Part shown: in pieces, positions 1 to 8,800 of the stretch | How the letters are laid out: the number at the start of each line of letters is the position of its first letter | Position numbering within the stretch: position 1 is the stretch's first letter | DNA from: Labrys sp. KNU-23 | Lineage (GTDB): Bacteria > Pseudomonadota > Alphaproteobacteria > Rhizobiales > Labraceae | Reading direction: 5' to 3' | Length of the DNA: 64,000 bases | Assembly (NCBI RefSeq): GCF_008330945.1 | Contig: NZ_CP043489.1 | Location: 434,001-498,000 of the forward strand | Made by a program: the position numbers and the translations under genes | Notes under the pieces: generated by a model | What the model was told of the DNA's origin: nothing | Seen by the model: the letters and a program-made list of their open reading frames with translations, nothing else | Databases searched by the model: none

Positions 1-65
1 CGGTTCCTACTGAGTTTTGTTCAAGAGTCGGCCGCAGTTCAAGCGATCGAGTAAATGTCAGCCTT

Positions 66-102
66 GCGCCCGAAGCACCACCGACTTCGGGCGCTCTTTT
101 TT
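66..102 (+). terminator. Rho-independent terminator of an upstream gene
   Basis: Perfect 10-bp stem GCGCCCGAAG (66-75) / CTTCGGGCGC (85-94) with a 9-nt loop, followed directly by TCTTTTTT on the plus strand. It should end a plus-strand gene that lies left of the window, so the glycosyltransferase that follows probably has its own promoter or depends on read-through. Confidence 0.85.
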
Positions 103-176
103 GACCGCCGTGGCTTGTCTCAGCGAACCTCGCACGCTGGTCCCCAGGTCGCTTGCATCGAAAGGGAAGGCCTGCG

Positions 177-1334
177 ATGAACGTCGACACACTGCCGCAA
201 TCAAGCGCGATTGCTCCGACACCTGCTCCACGAGCTCCTTCGGCTACCATGACCGAGCCGCTTTCCTTTGCGATCAACGGGCGTTTCCTCACGCAACCGG
301 TCACCGGTGTGCAGCGCTATGCGCGGGAGATCACCGCCCATCTCGATGAACTCCTGCTTGAACAAGGAGGCCAAGCCAGCCTCTACTTGCCAGCCAGCGG
401 CGACGTGCCGGCCTACCGGGTTATTCAGACCAGGCGATCCCAACGCTTGCGTGGGCATTTTTGGGAACAGATGACACTGCCCGCCCTCGATCATCGCTTC
501 CTGCTGAATCTGTGCAATCTGGGGCCGGTCGTTCGCAACAGGCAGATTGTCTGCATCCACGATGCCAATGTCGCCAATATGCCGGCGAGCTACAGCCTGG
601 CATTTCGCGCCGTTTACGGAACGCTCCTGCCCCTATTGGTCCGGCGCGCCGCCGCGATCACGACCGTCTCGCATTTCTCGGCGGCAGAGCTTGCCCGCCA
701 TCTGCCGATCGCTCGCGAAGACATCGTCGTTCTGCCCAATGGCCATGAGCACGTCTTCCGCTGGGATGCCTCCCGCTCCTCGATTCGCGCCAAGCATCGC
801 TTCGAGCGGCCCTATGTCTTCATCATCGGTAGCCGCGCCCGCCACAAGAACGTTGCCATGGTGCTCGACCTCGCCAAGGCCCTGGACGACCGCGGCATCG
901 ACATCGTCGTCACCGGCGGGCAATCCAGCATTTTTGCCGCGGAAGAACACGGGCCGCTCGCCCCGAACGTGCGTTTCATGGGCTTCGTCGACGATGACGA
1001 CCTGGCAGCCCTGCTGCAAGGCGCGTTGTGCCTGCTTTTCCCCTCCTTCACGGAGGGCTTCGGCCTGCCGATCGTCGAGGCGATGGCGCTCGGCTGCCCC
1101 GTGATTTCATCCGATCGGGCCAGCATGCCGGAAGTGTGCGGCGATGCGGCGCTGCTTGCCCCACCTGACCAGCCCGCCGCCTGGCTCCGACACATCGAGA
1201 GTCTGGCTGGGTCAGACACATTGCGCGCGACCTTCACCGAACGGGGGCGCAAACGTGCCGAAGCCTATTCGTGGCGGAAATCGGCTCAAGGCTATCTCGA
1301 CATCATCCGTGAGAGGCAAGCCGGAAAAGCATGA
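177..1334 (+). CDS. Family 4 glycosyltransferase (GT-B fold)
   Basis: Transfers a sugar from an activated nucleotide donor to a growing glycan, probably in exopolysaccharide synthesis at the cytoplasmic membrane. The 385-residue protein has the GT-B two-lobe layout. The C-terminal donor-binding lobe carries the retaining-family E-x7-E motif as EGFGLPIVE (residues 293-301), preceded by the VFIIGSRARHKN strand-loop typical of glycosyltransferase group 1. An in-frame TTG at 153 exists, but ATG 177 has AAGGGAAGG at 162-170 as ribosome binding site with 6-nt spacing and is preferred. The next plus-strand gene is a Wzz/BY-kinase, which supports a polysaccharide role. Sugar and acceptor cannot be read from the sequence. 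Confidence 0.85.
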   Translation: MNVDTLPQSSAIAPTPAPRAPSATMTEPLSFAINGRFLTQPVTGVQRYAREITAHLDELLLEQGGQASLYLPASGDVPAYRVIQTRRSQRLRGHFWEQMTLPALDHRFLLNLCNLGPVVRNRQIVCIHDANVANMPASYSLAFRAVYGTLLPLLVRRAAAITTVSHFSAAELARHLPIAREDIVVLPNGHEHVFRWDASRSSIRAKHRFERPYVFIIGSRARHKNVAMVLDLAKALDDRGIDIVVTGGQSSIFAAEEHGPLAPNVRFMGFVDDDDLAALLQGALCLLFPSFTEGFGLPIVEAMALGCPVISSDRASMPEVCGDAALLAPPDQPAAWLRHIESLAGSDTLRATFTERGRKRAEAYSWRKSAQGYLDIIRERQAGKA

Positions 1335-1681
1335 CCCGTTTTTGAAAGTCATGCCCTCACATCACCCTAACATGTTTTCAGCACATGATTTGAGCTTGGC
1401 GCGTCACGAACGGACGTGAGCCAAACCTTCCCCCATCATTGCCAATAGTATTGCGAGCCAAGCATTGCGACTTGCCTTCCCTAACTCTATAAGCGCGATA
1501 TTCGACCTGAATTCTGCATTGCCTGCGCGGAACAGGCCGCGTGGCAGCGCTCTGCCTCAAGGCTTTCCACAATGTGAAATGTTCGAGCGCGCTCGAACCG
1601 GATCGTTGGGATCGCCCGCGATCCGGTTGGTTCTAATGTCGCCCTGTTCATGGATTTTGTTGAAGGTTCGAGGCCGCTGAC
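1335..1681. other. Intergenic region upstream of the Wzz/BY-kinase gene
   Basis: This 347-bp stretch has no convincing gene; short ORFs in it have no coding character. Its 3' part holds two overlapping palindromes (described separately at 1581-1628), so it is best read as the promoter and operator region of the following gene. Confidence 0.6.
1581..1628. promoter_or_regulatory. Two overlapping palindromes, candidate operator
   Basis: An uninterrupted 18-bp perfect palindrome, GTTCGAGCGCGCTCGAAC, occupies 1581-1598. Its right end is shared with a second inverted repeat with perfect 10-bp arms, AACCGGATCG (1596-1605) and CGATCCGGTT (1619-1628), separated by 13 nt. The pair ends 53 bp before the Wzz/BY-kinase start. 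That position suits a transcription factor site; the stem could alternatively form in the mRNA leader. The binding factor is unknown. Confidence 0.45.
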
Positions 1682-3376
1682 ATGCTCTATCTCAGGCCGC
1701 TGAATGATCAGCCCACGAGTTTCGGCTTGCGCGACATCCTTGTCGAGATCATGCGCTATGCCCGCGGCCTGGTGCTGTGGTTCATCCTCTGCGTCGCCGC
1801 CGCAATCGTCTATATCGTCAGCACTCCGCCGGAATATTACGCGGCCTCCTTCGTAATCCTCGAGCCGAGAAGCTCGTTCTCGGGTTCCCAGGGCGTGGAC
1901 CCCGGACTTCTGCAGACCAATCTCGATAATTCGCAGATCGAGAGTCAGATTCAGATCGTGAAATCCGAACGGGTTCTACGCCTGGTATTCCAGACGCTGA
2001 ATCTGCAGAACGATCCCGAATTCGTCGGCCCGCTGCCGTCGCAGAATGTAACGCCGGATCTGATCAAGCGTCACGACGCAGCCGCTTTCACCACCTTCAG
2101 CGACCGCGTCACGGTCCGTCGAATCGGGCAATCCCTGGTACTGGAGATCGGCTACCGTTCGAAATCCGCCGGCAAGGCGGCCTCGATCGCCAATTCGGTC
2201 ACCGCTGCCTTCATTCGCGACCAGATCGATGCCAGGTCGCTGTCCATGCAGCGCAACAATGAATGGCTGCAGGGGCGTATCGACGAGATCAAGGGACAGC
2301 AACAAGCTATCGAGGAAGCGGTACGCAAGGGTGTCCTGCCCGACCGTCAGTTCTCCGCCTCCGATGCCCGCATCATCAGCTCCGCCACGGAACCGCTTTC
2401 GAAAAGCTATCCACAAACGAAACTGATTCTGCTGCTGGCCGCTTCCTTCTCCCTGCTGACGGGCCTCGGCGCGGTCAGTATTTTTCACACTCTCAACCGA
2501 ACATTGCGCGCCAAACGGCACGTGCAGCGTGAGCTCGGCCTCAATTGCATCGGCATCGTGCCCTTTGCGACCGACCAGCGCGGCACTGGTCTGCCCCACA
2601 GCCTTGCCGATCTCCGCCAGGATCTGGCGAAGCTGCCGAAGACGCTTACGACGGCAGCCAAATCGCTGCGGTTGTTCAAGCGGCGACAAGCCAATCCGGG
2701 CGGGAACTATTTCGCCTACAGCACCTCTCAGGCCGGTATGCTCTCACCTTTCTCGGAGAGCCTGCGGGCCGTGCGCACGGCGATCATGGGCAAGGAGCAA
2801 AGTTCAGGCGCTCGCATCATCGGCATCGCGTCTTGCCTGCCCCAGGAGGGCAAATCCACCCTCGCAGCCAACCTGGCCCATCTGTTTGCCGCAGGCGGCC
2901 GACACACCATGCTGATCGACTGCGACCTGCATGATGACGCATTAAGCCGTCATTACGCCCCGGACGCCCGTTACGGCCTGAGCGAGGTTCTACAACAGCG
3001 CGGCAAGCAGATCACTGCTGCCGCGGTCAATCTGGTTCCGCGTCTCGACTTCATCCCTGCAAAGAAGGCCGGGAGCTCGGCCGATATCAACCTCTTCATC
3101 GGTTCATCCGTGATGCAGGATCAGCTCAGCGCACTGAGCGCCTATGATTGTGTCATTGTCGACCTGCCTGCCATGAGTCTGTCCTCCGACGTCAAAGCAG
3201 TGGCACCGCTTCTCGATACCGTGATCTTCGTCATCGAGGCGGGCCGCACGACCAGCGATGATGTGACCGAGGCTCTCGACACCTTGCAGCAAGCCAATGG
3301 CAAGGTGATGGGTGCCGTGCTCAACAAAGTGCCGAGGCGTGACTGGCCGGTGCTCCTGCGCCGTCCTCGCCACTGA
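1682..3376 (+). CDS. Polysaccharide co-polymerase / bacterial tyrosine kinase (Wzz-BYK), shortened periplasmic domain
   Basis: Inner-membrane Wzz domain fused to a cytoplasmic P-loop tyrosine kinase, which controls chain length and export of exopolysaccharide. TM1 lies near residues 28-50 and TM2 near 245-265. The kinase has Walker A PQEGKST (387-393), Walker A' LIDCD (411-415) and Walker B DCVIVDLPA. At 564 residues it is much shorter than ExoP/Wzc-type proteins (commonly 700-800). The long periplasmic coiled coil that normally separates the WLQ-RI segment from the SxP motif before TM2 is almost absent: NEWLQGRIDEIKGQQQ runs within about 30 residues into SSATEPLSKSYPQTK. The C-terminus ends LLRRPRH with no tyrosine cluster. 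Start ATG 1682 is the first in frame. Confidence 0.85.
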   Translation: MLYLRPLNDQPTSFGLRDILVEIMRYARGLVLWFILCVAAAIVYIVSTPPEYYAASFVILEPRSSFSGSQGVDPGLLQTNLDNSQIESQIQIVKSERVLRLVFQTLNLQNDPEFVGPLPSQNVTPDLIKRHDAAAFTTFSDRVTVRRIGQSLVLEIGYRSKSAGKAASIANSVTAAFIRDQIDARSLSMQRNNEWLQGRIDEIKGQQQAIEEAVRKGVLPDRQFSASDARIISSATEPLSKSYPQTKLILLLAASFSLLTGLGAVSIFHTLNRTLRAKRHVQRELGLNCIGIVPFATDQRGTGLPHSLADLRQDLAKLPKTLTTAAKSLRLFKRRQANPGGNYFAYSTSQAGMLSPFSESLRAVRTAIMGKEQSSGARIIGIASCLPQEGKSTLAANLAHLFAAGGRHTMLIDCDLHDDALSRHYAPDARYGLSEVLQQRGKQITAAAVNLVPRLDFIPAKKAGSSADINLFIGSSVMQDQLSALSAYDCVIVDLPAMSLSSDVKAVAPLLDTVIFVIEAGRTTSDDVTEALDTLQQANGKVMGAVLNKVPRRDWPVLLRRPRH

Positions 3377-4054
3377 CCCGTCACACCACTTGTCCGAGGC
3401 CGTCCCCTCGGCATGACACCGTCCGCAGCGCCTGATCTGCGGCCTCGATACCACCTTCGATTCGAGCCGAATTAGTCCTTGGTGGGGTACGTGCCCGCCC
3501 CGACGAAGCGGGTGAAAACCGTGGCCGCCCCCCGGGGTGGAAAGTTCGCGGATACTGGCGGCGGTCTCGTTTGATCTCGCAACGAGGCCAATCGGCGTGC
3601 CATCTATCCCAACGTTCTCTCCCAGCCAATTTAGGGTACCGCCTTTGAGTTAGAGAGTACCTAAAACGGTTCCCACTTCCGCTCGCTTCCTATCAACATT
3701 GCTAGATTGAATTAGAGCAGGGCTTGCAACATTCTGCAGGTGCTCATGATGGCATTGCAGTGCTCTAGACCAAGGAAATACCAGACTGAATCGTCGAGGT
3801 GGCGGCAATTCACAAGTCTTTCCTTCGCGGAACATCCTACTTTTGCCAGACATGACCGACGGACATCGGTCGAATTCATGATCCAGGGGACAGGTTGTTT
3901 ATTCTGTCACGCGCAAGAATAGCTGTCTGCCTCTTGATCAAAATTCAGTCCTAGCTTGCCCGTTCACACGTTATGTGAAGTTTTTGAATTGAAGCCTGCA
4001 GATCTATCTCCCTCGGTGCCCTTGAGGCAACTTGGTCAATCATATGGCACCACC
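3377..4054. other. Intergenic region without a convincing gene
   Basis: About 680 bp between Wzz-BYK and the first CsgD-like regulator. It is lower in GC than its neighbours. An imperfect inverted repeat (TTAGGGTAC at 3631-3639 against GTACCTAA at 3657-3664) is visible. Short ORFs such as 3740-3922 lack a ribosome binding site and recognisable domains. Confidence 0.5.
3394..3411 (+). terminator. Hairpin after Wzz-BYK, weak terminator candidate
   Basis: Stem CCGAGG (3394-3399) / CCTCGG (3406-3411) with a 6-nt loop lies 17 nt after the stop codon. No T-run follows, so intrinsic termination is uncertain; it may instead protect the mRNA 3' end. Confidence 0.3.
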
Positions 4055-4777
4055 ATGGTAGTAAACAGTCCACCAGGACAAATAGCTCTTATAAATGTCA
4101 GGACGTTACAACGTGACTGCATCAGCCGAGTCCTGGCGGTGGAGTTCCCTGATCGAAAAATTCTGCCATTCGCCCGACTGGAAGAGTGGAATGCTGCTGC
4201 CGATACGCATGAGGACGTTTCGCTCGTCATCATCTGTGAGGGTGAGGATCCGAGTGATCTGAGCTCTCTGGCCGCAGCAACCGCTCATACGCCCTCCGCC
4301 GCGATCATCATCCTGTCGGACTCCGAGGATCCTGCCAGCATTTTCAGGGCTCTCGACCTCGGCGTGAAAGGCTATATTCCCAGCACGCTCGGCGCCGAGG
4401 TGGCGATCGAGGCTACGCGCCTGGTTATCGCCGGGGGCGTCTTCGTGCCCGCAGCCAGTTTGATCCGGGCGACGTCCGAGCCTTCTCTCGGCCGCCAGGA
4501 ACAGCCTGGCCGGCACTATCCGCGCATTTCTCCCCGCCAATTGTCGATCATCGCGGCCGTCAGCCGCGGCAAGTCCAATGCCGCCATTGCGACGGAACTC
4601 AACCTGCGCGAGAGCACGGTGAAGGTCCATATCCGCAACATCATGAAGAAACTGAAAGTGAAAAGCAGGACGGCAATCGCCCACAAATCCCGCGATATCC
4701 TGCGTGCCGAGGGCTATGAGCTTCATAGCGCCTCGGATATGCAGCGCCTGACATTGGATATCGCCAGGTCTTCCTGA
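4055..4777 (+). CDS. CsgD-like LuxR-family regulator with degenerate receiver (paralog 1)
   Basis: DNA-binding regulator of about 240 residues: an N-terminal receiver-like fold (IALINVRTLQRDC ... ALDLGVKGYIPS) and a C-terminal GerE/LuxR helix-turn-helix (SPRQLSIIAAVSRGKSN, then LRESTVKVHIRNIMKKLKV). The receiver lacks the phosphoacceptor aspartate: the strand that should end in it reads LVIICEGED, and the conserved lysine after GVKGY is also missing, so phosphorelay control is unlikely. It resembles the regulators at 12.9, 17.2 and 36.0 kb but is the most diverged. The start is uncertain: TTG 3956 extends it by 33 residues, and ATG 4055 has only a weak ribosome binding site. The adjacent genes for polysaccharide and c-di-GMP suggest biofilm control by inference. 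Confidence 0.75.
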   Translation: MVVNSPPGQIALINVRTLQRDCISRVLAVEFPDRKILPFARLEEWNAAADTHEDVSLVIICEGEDPSDLSSLAAATAHTPSAAIIILSDSEDPASIFRALDLGVKGYIPSTLGAEVAIEATRLVIAGGVFVPAASLIRATSEPSLGRQEQPGRHYPRISPRQLSIIAAVSRGKSNAAIATELNLRESTVKVHIRNIMKKLKVKSRTAIAHKSRDILRAEGYELHSASDMQRLTLDIARSS

Positions 4778-4778
4778 C

Positions 4779-4801
4779 AGGGAGGTACTTCTCATCTCCC
4801 T
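4779..4801. terminator. Small hairpin between convergent genes
   Basis: AGGGAG (4779-4784) and CTCCCT (4796-4801) can pair across an 11-nt loop, followed by TT on the plus strand. It sits between the convergent LuxR and diguanylate cyclase genes, where a bidirectional terminator is expected, but the stem is short. Confidence 0.3.
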
Positions 4802-4843
4802 TTCGAGTGCCGCGCTGGCGATTCCTCCAGCCAAGCGCTGCGA

Positions 4844-5803
4844 TCACGCCGGCTTTCCCGGTCCCTGCCCGACAGGAAGGAACAATCCTTCCTTTTGCCC
4901 CTGCCGGACCAGCACCCGGTTTCGTCCCTGCTGCTTGGCCCGGTAGAGCAATTTATCGGCCCAAGCCAGCAAGGCGGCGGGCTTGTCTGTCTGCGATACG
5001 AAGGCCACTATCCCGCCGCAGCTGATGGTCACCATCTCGGCGGTACGCGAGCGGGCGTGCGGCAGATTGAGGTCGAGCACGGCCAGCCTCAGTCTCTCGA
5101 GCAGCGGCTCCAACTCGTATAGGCCTGGCAACAGCAGCACGAATTCCTCTCCGCCATAGCGGGCGGAAACATCATAGGGACGCCCGGCCCCGCGTGAGAG
5201 AGCCTGGGCGACTTGGCGCAAGGCCTCGTCGCCGGCTCCGTGACCGTAATGGTCGTTATATTCCTTGAAATGGTCGACATCGATCATGGCCACGCTGAGC
5301 GGATCGCCGGAACGGATGGCGTGCCGCCAAGCCAGCTCGAATGCCTTGTCGAAATAACGCCGGTTCGCGATTCCGGTCAGGCCATCCCTTTCGGACAGGC
5401 GCTCCAGCTCATTGCGCTGCGCCACCAATTTGAGATGGTTACGCACGCGTGCTTTGACGATCGCAGGACTGATCGGCTTGAAGACATAGTCGGCAGCCCC
5501 CAATGAAAGCCCGCGCTCCTCGTCCTGCTCATCCGTGAGAGAGGTGATGAAGATAACGGCAATATTGGCGGTCTGGGGATCGGAGCGCAGCCGACGCAGT
5601 ACCTCGTAGCCATCCATACCCGGCATCGAGACATCGAGCAGAATCAAGTCGATGCTTCTTTCATCCCGTGCACGCTGGAGGGCAGTCTCCCCATCTTTCG
5701 CCAGGAGAATCCTGCATTCGCGTTGCAGCAGTTCAGCCAGCACGCTCCGATTGATCCGATCATCGTCGACGATCAGCACCGTCTGCAGAAAAGCGTCACT
5801 CAC
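4844..5803 (-). CDS. Response regulator diguanylate cyclase (REC-GGDEF)
   Basis: Makes cyclic di-GMP from two GTP. The 319-residue protein has an N-terminal receiver (TVLIVDDDRINR, phosphoacceptor Asp57 in LILLDVSMPGMDG) and a C-terminal GGDEF domain with DGLTGIANRR and active-site GGEEF at 217-221. An RPYD inhibitory-site motif (RxxD) stands five residues before GGEEF, so product feedback inhibition is expected. Its ATG overlaps the stop codon of the hybrid kinase gene by 4 bp (5800-5803), so the two are translationally coupled, and the kinase's HPt domain is the likely phosphodonor. All catalytic residues I can check are intact, so it should be active. Confidence 0.95.
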   Translation of the reverse strand: MSDAFLQTVLIVDDDRINRSVLAELLQRECRILLAKDGETALQRARDERSIDLILLDVSMPGMDGYEVLRRLRSDPQTANIAVIFITSLTDEQDEERGLSLGAADYVFKPISPAIVKARVRNHLKLVAQRNELERLSERDGLTGIANRRYFDKAFELAWRHAIRSGDPLSVAMIDVDHFKEYNDHYGHGAGDEALRQVAQALSRGAGRPYDVSARYGGEEFVLLLPGLYELEPLLERLRLAVLDLNLPHARSRTAEMVTISCGGIVAFVSQTDKPAALLAWADKLLYRAKQQGRNRVLVRQGQKEGLFLPVGQGPGKPA

Positions 5804-8800
5804 TCTCGATATCTTTCAAACACCTGTTGGTCCAAATCGGCGTTCAACTGCTGCAATAGGGCTGCCGCCTCGGCCAGCTCGAGTTCCTCGAAATGCCCCA
5901 GGATCGCTTTCGCTCTCTCGGCTTCGGCGGTTCCGGAGAGCTCGGCGACGATCTGATCCAATATCGCATAAGCGGCATAATCGCCGCTTTGCAACAGAGG
6001 ATCGGCTGTCGCAATGAGTTCCAGAACCTTGCGGAGATCGTCGTGTCCCGGCTTTTCCTCTTGCCCCGCGGACAGTACGGCAAGCCGGTCGAGCTGGCCG
6101 AGCAGCGATGCCAGGTCATCGCGAAACGCGGGTAGAAGAACGCGGAGTTCGTCGAGGTCACCCCGACGAGAAATCTCTTCGATGTCGGCTGCGGCCGCGC
6201 ACAGCGCATGGGCGTCCAGATAGGAGGCCGCACCTCTGACGGCATGCACGAGCGCAGCGATGGCTCCGGCATCCCGTTGCGATGCATATCGGTCAAGCTG
6301 CGCTGGCGCCTCGCTGAAGTCGCGGACGAAGCCTTGGAGCAGACGCTGCAACCGCTCATGACTGCCACCGAGGCGTCGCCGCGCCGCGGATAGATCCACA
6401 CCGCCCACACGAGCAGATGCGCGCTCCTCATCATCCTCTTCCGCAAAGTCAGACAGTCTCGCCTCGTCAACTCCCGGCGACAGGATCGCCGGAGGGAGCA
6501 ATTCCATCAATGTCCGATACAGCGCCATCTCATCGATCGGCTTGGTCAGATGCGCGTTCATGCCGGCCGCGAGACTGGCCTCGCGATCCTTGGTGAGGGC
6601 CTGAGCGGTCAGGGCAATCAGGGGCAGCGACGCCCAGCGCTTTTGGGCGCGGATCCTGCGGGTGGCGGTCAGGCCATCCATTTCCGGCATGTGGACATCC
6701 ATCAGTACGGCGTCGTAGGTGGCCGTTTCCAGCTTGGCCAGGGCGTCGCGACCATTCACCGCCGTATCCACCTGCATGCCGGCCAATTGCAGGAAGTCAC
6801 CGACGACCTCCCGGTTGAAGGCATTGTCATCCACGACCAGAATGTGCCGGCCAGCAAGGGCTGCCAAGATCTCGTCCTGAGCCTGGGGCAGCACAATCTC
6901 CGCCACTTCATCGTTCGTGACGACGGAGGCCTTGGTTGCCGCATCGTGAAAGACCCCGACGATGGTGTTGAACATCACCGACACGGTGACGGGCTTGATC
7001 AGAACACCGTGCAGGCCGAGCTGCTCGGCACGCCGGAGGACCTCCTCACGGCCGTAGGCCGTCACCATCAGAACGGCTGGCGTGCTCTTCAGCTTCGCAT
7101 CCGTCCTGATCCGCCCTGCGGTTTCCAGGCCGTCCATTCCAGGCATGCGCCAATCCATCAGAACAACCTCGAAGGAGCGCCCCTGCTCGCAGGCCTGGTT
7201 CAGCGCCGCCAGCGCGGCCTTGCCGGAACCAACGGCCTGGCTCTCCATGCCGAAATCACGCACCATCCCCGCCAATGTCTCGCGCGAACTGGCATTGTCG
7301 TCGACGATGAGGACCCTCTTGCCCTTCAACTCCCCGCTGCGCAGGGCCCCATCTTGCGAAGCGGAGCGCTGGGGCGACCTGAGCTCCACCGTGAAATAGA
7401 AAGTGCTGCCCTTGCCCGGCGTGCTCGATACCCAGATCTGCCCATTCATGCCTTCGACCAGCCGCTTGCAGATGGCAAGGCCCAGGCCCGTACCGCCATA
7501 TTTGCGCGAGACATGTTTCTCGGCCTGGGCGAAGGCTTGGAAAAGACCGGCGACCTGATCCGCATCGAGCCCAATTCCGGTGTCCTGCACGGCAAACTGC
7601 AACCGGACGGCGTTGGGGCCCGCTGCCGGCCTGGCGTCGACCGACACCACGATCTCGCCCTTGTGGGTGAACTTGACGGCGTTGTTCACCAGATTGATCA
7701 GCACCTGGCCGAGGCGGAGCGAGTCGCCGACGAGGCGCGATGGCACATCCGGCGCCACGGCATAGATGATCTCGATCCCCTTCTCCTCGGCCTTCATGGC
7801 CGTCACGGCAGAGACCGATTCCAGGACAGCCTCCAGCCTGAATTCGCTTTCCTCCAATTCCAGCTTGCCGGCTTCGATCTTGGAATAGTCGAGAATGTCG
7901 TTGAGGATGGAGGTCAGTGTTTGTGCCGACGCGCTGATCTTGTCGAGATAATTGCGCTGCCTGGGATCCCGCTCGGCCTGAAGCGCCAGCCGTGTCATGC
8001 CGAGTACCGTATTCATCGGCGTGCGGATTTCGTGGCTCATCACAGCCAGGAACTCGCCCTTGGCTGCCTGGGCTGCTTCCGCGGCCTTGCGTGCCTGAAT
8101 CAGGGCCTGAGCCGTGCGCCTTTCCTCGGTGACGTCCTGGTTGATGCCCAGGGCACGCAATACCGAGCCATTCTCGGCGCGAAAAACCTCGGCCTGCCCC
8201 CGAATGTGCCGGACGGCGCCATCGGGGTGCACAATTCTGAATTCACTTTCAAATGCCCCCGTCTTGCCGATGGCCTCCTGCCATTGCGCCAACACCCGGT
8301 CGACATCGTCGGGATGAAGAAAGGAAAGCCAACGCTCGAGGCTACCGTCAAAAGCGTCGTGTTCCAGTCCATAGAGAGCATACATCTGCTCATCCCAGAT
8401 ATATTTCTGCTCCTGGGCATTCATGTCCCATATGCCGACGCCCCCGACCTTGATCGCAAGCTCCATGCGCTCCTTGAGAGCGACGATGAGATCCTCCGCC
8501 TGCTTGCGAGCGGTGATGTCCTGCATGACACCGTCCCAGATCACCGTACCATCGGCCTGGTAGCGGGGAGCGGAGCGGCAATGGAGCCAGAGGATCCGGC
8601 CATCGCGCGTGCGGGATCTGAACTGGCAATCGAAGATGCTGCCACGCGAGAGCGAATCTTCCAGCATCGCGTTGTAGCGAGGCAAGTCGTCTTCATGGAT
8701 CGTCTGAACGAAGGCCCCTCGCCGTTCCATGATCTCCCCGGCCGGTACGCCGGTTAAAGCCAGAATGCCGGCGCTCACATAGGGCAACGACAATTTTCCC

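Noticed and set aside
6550..8757. 735-codon plus-strand ORF opposite the hybrid kinase
   Set aside because: It lies wholly antisense to a gene with clear kinase and receiver motifs; its translation is repetitive in His/Arg/Gly with no domain, a usual effect of high GC codon bias.
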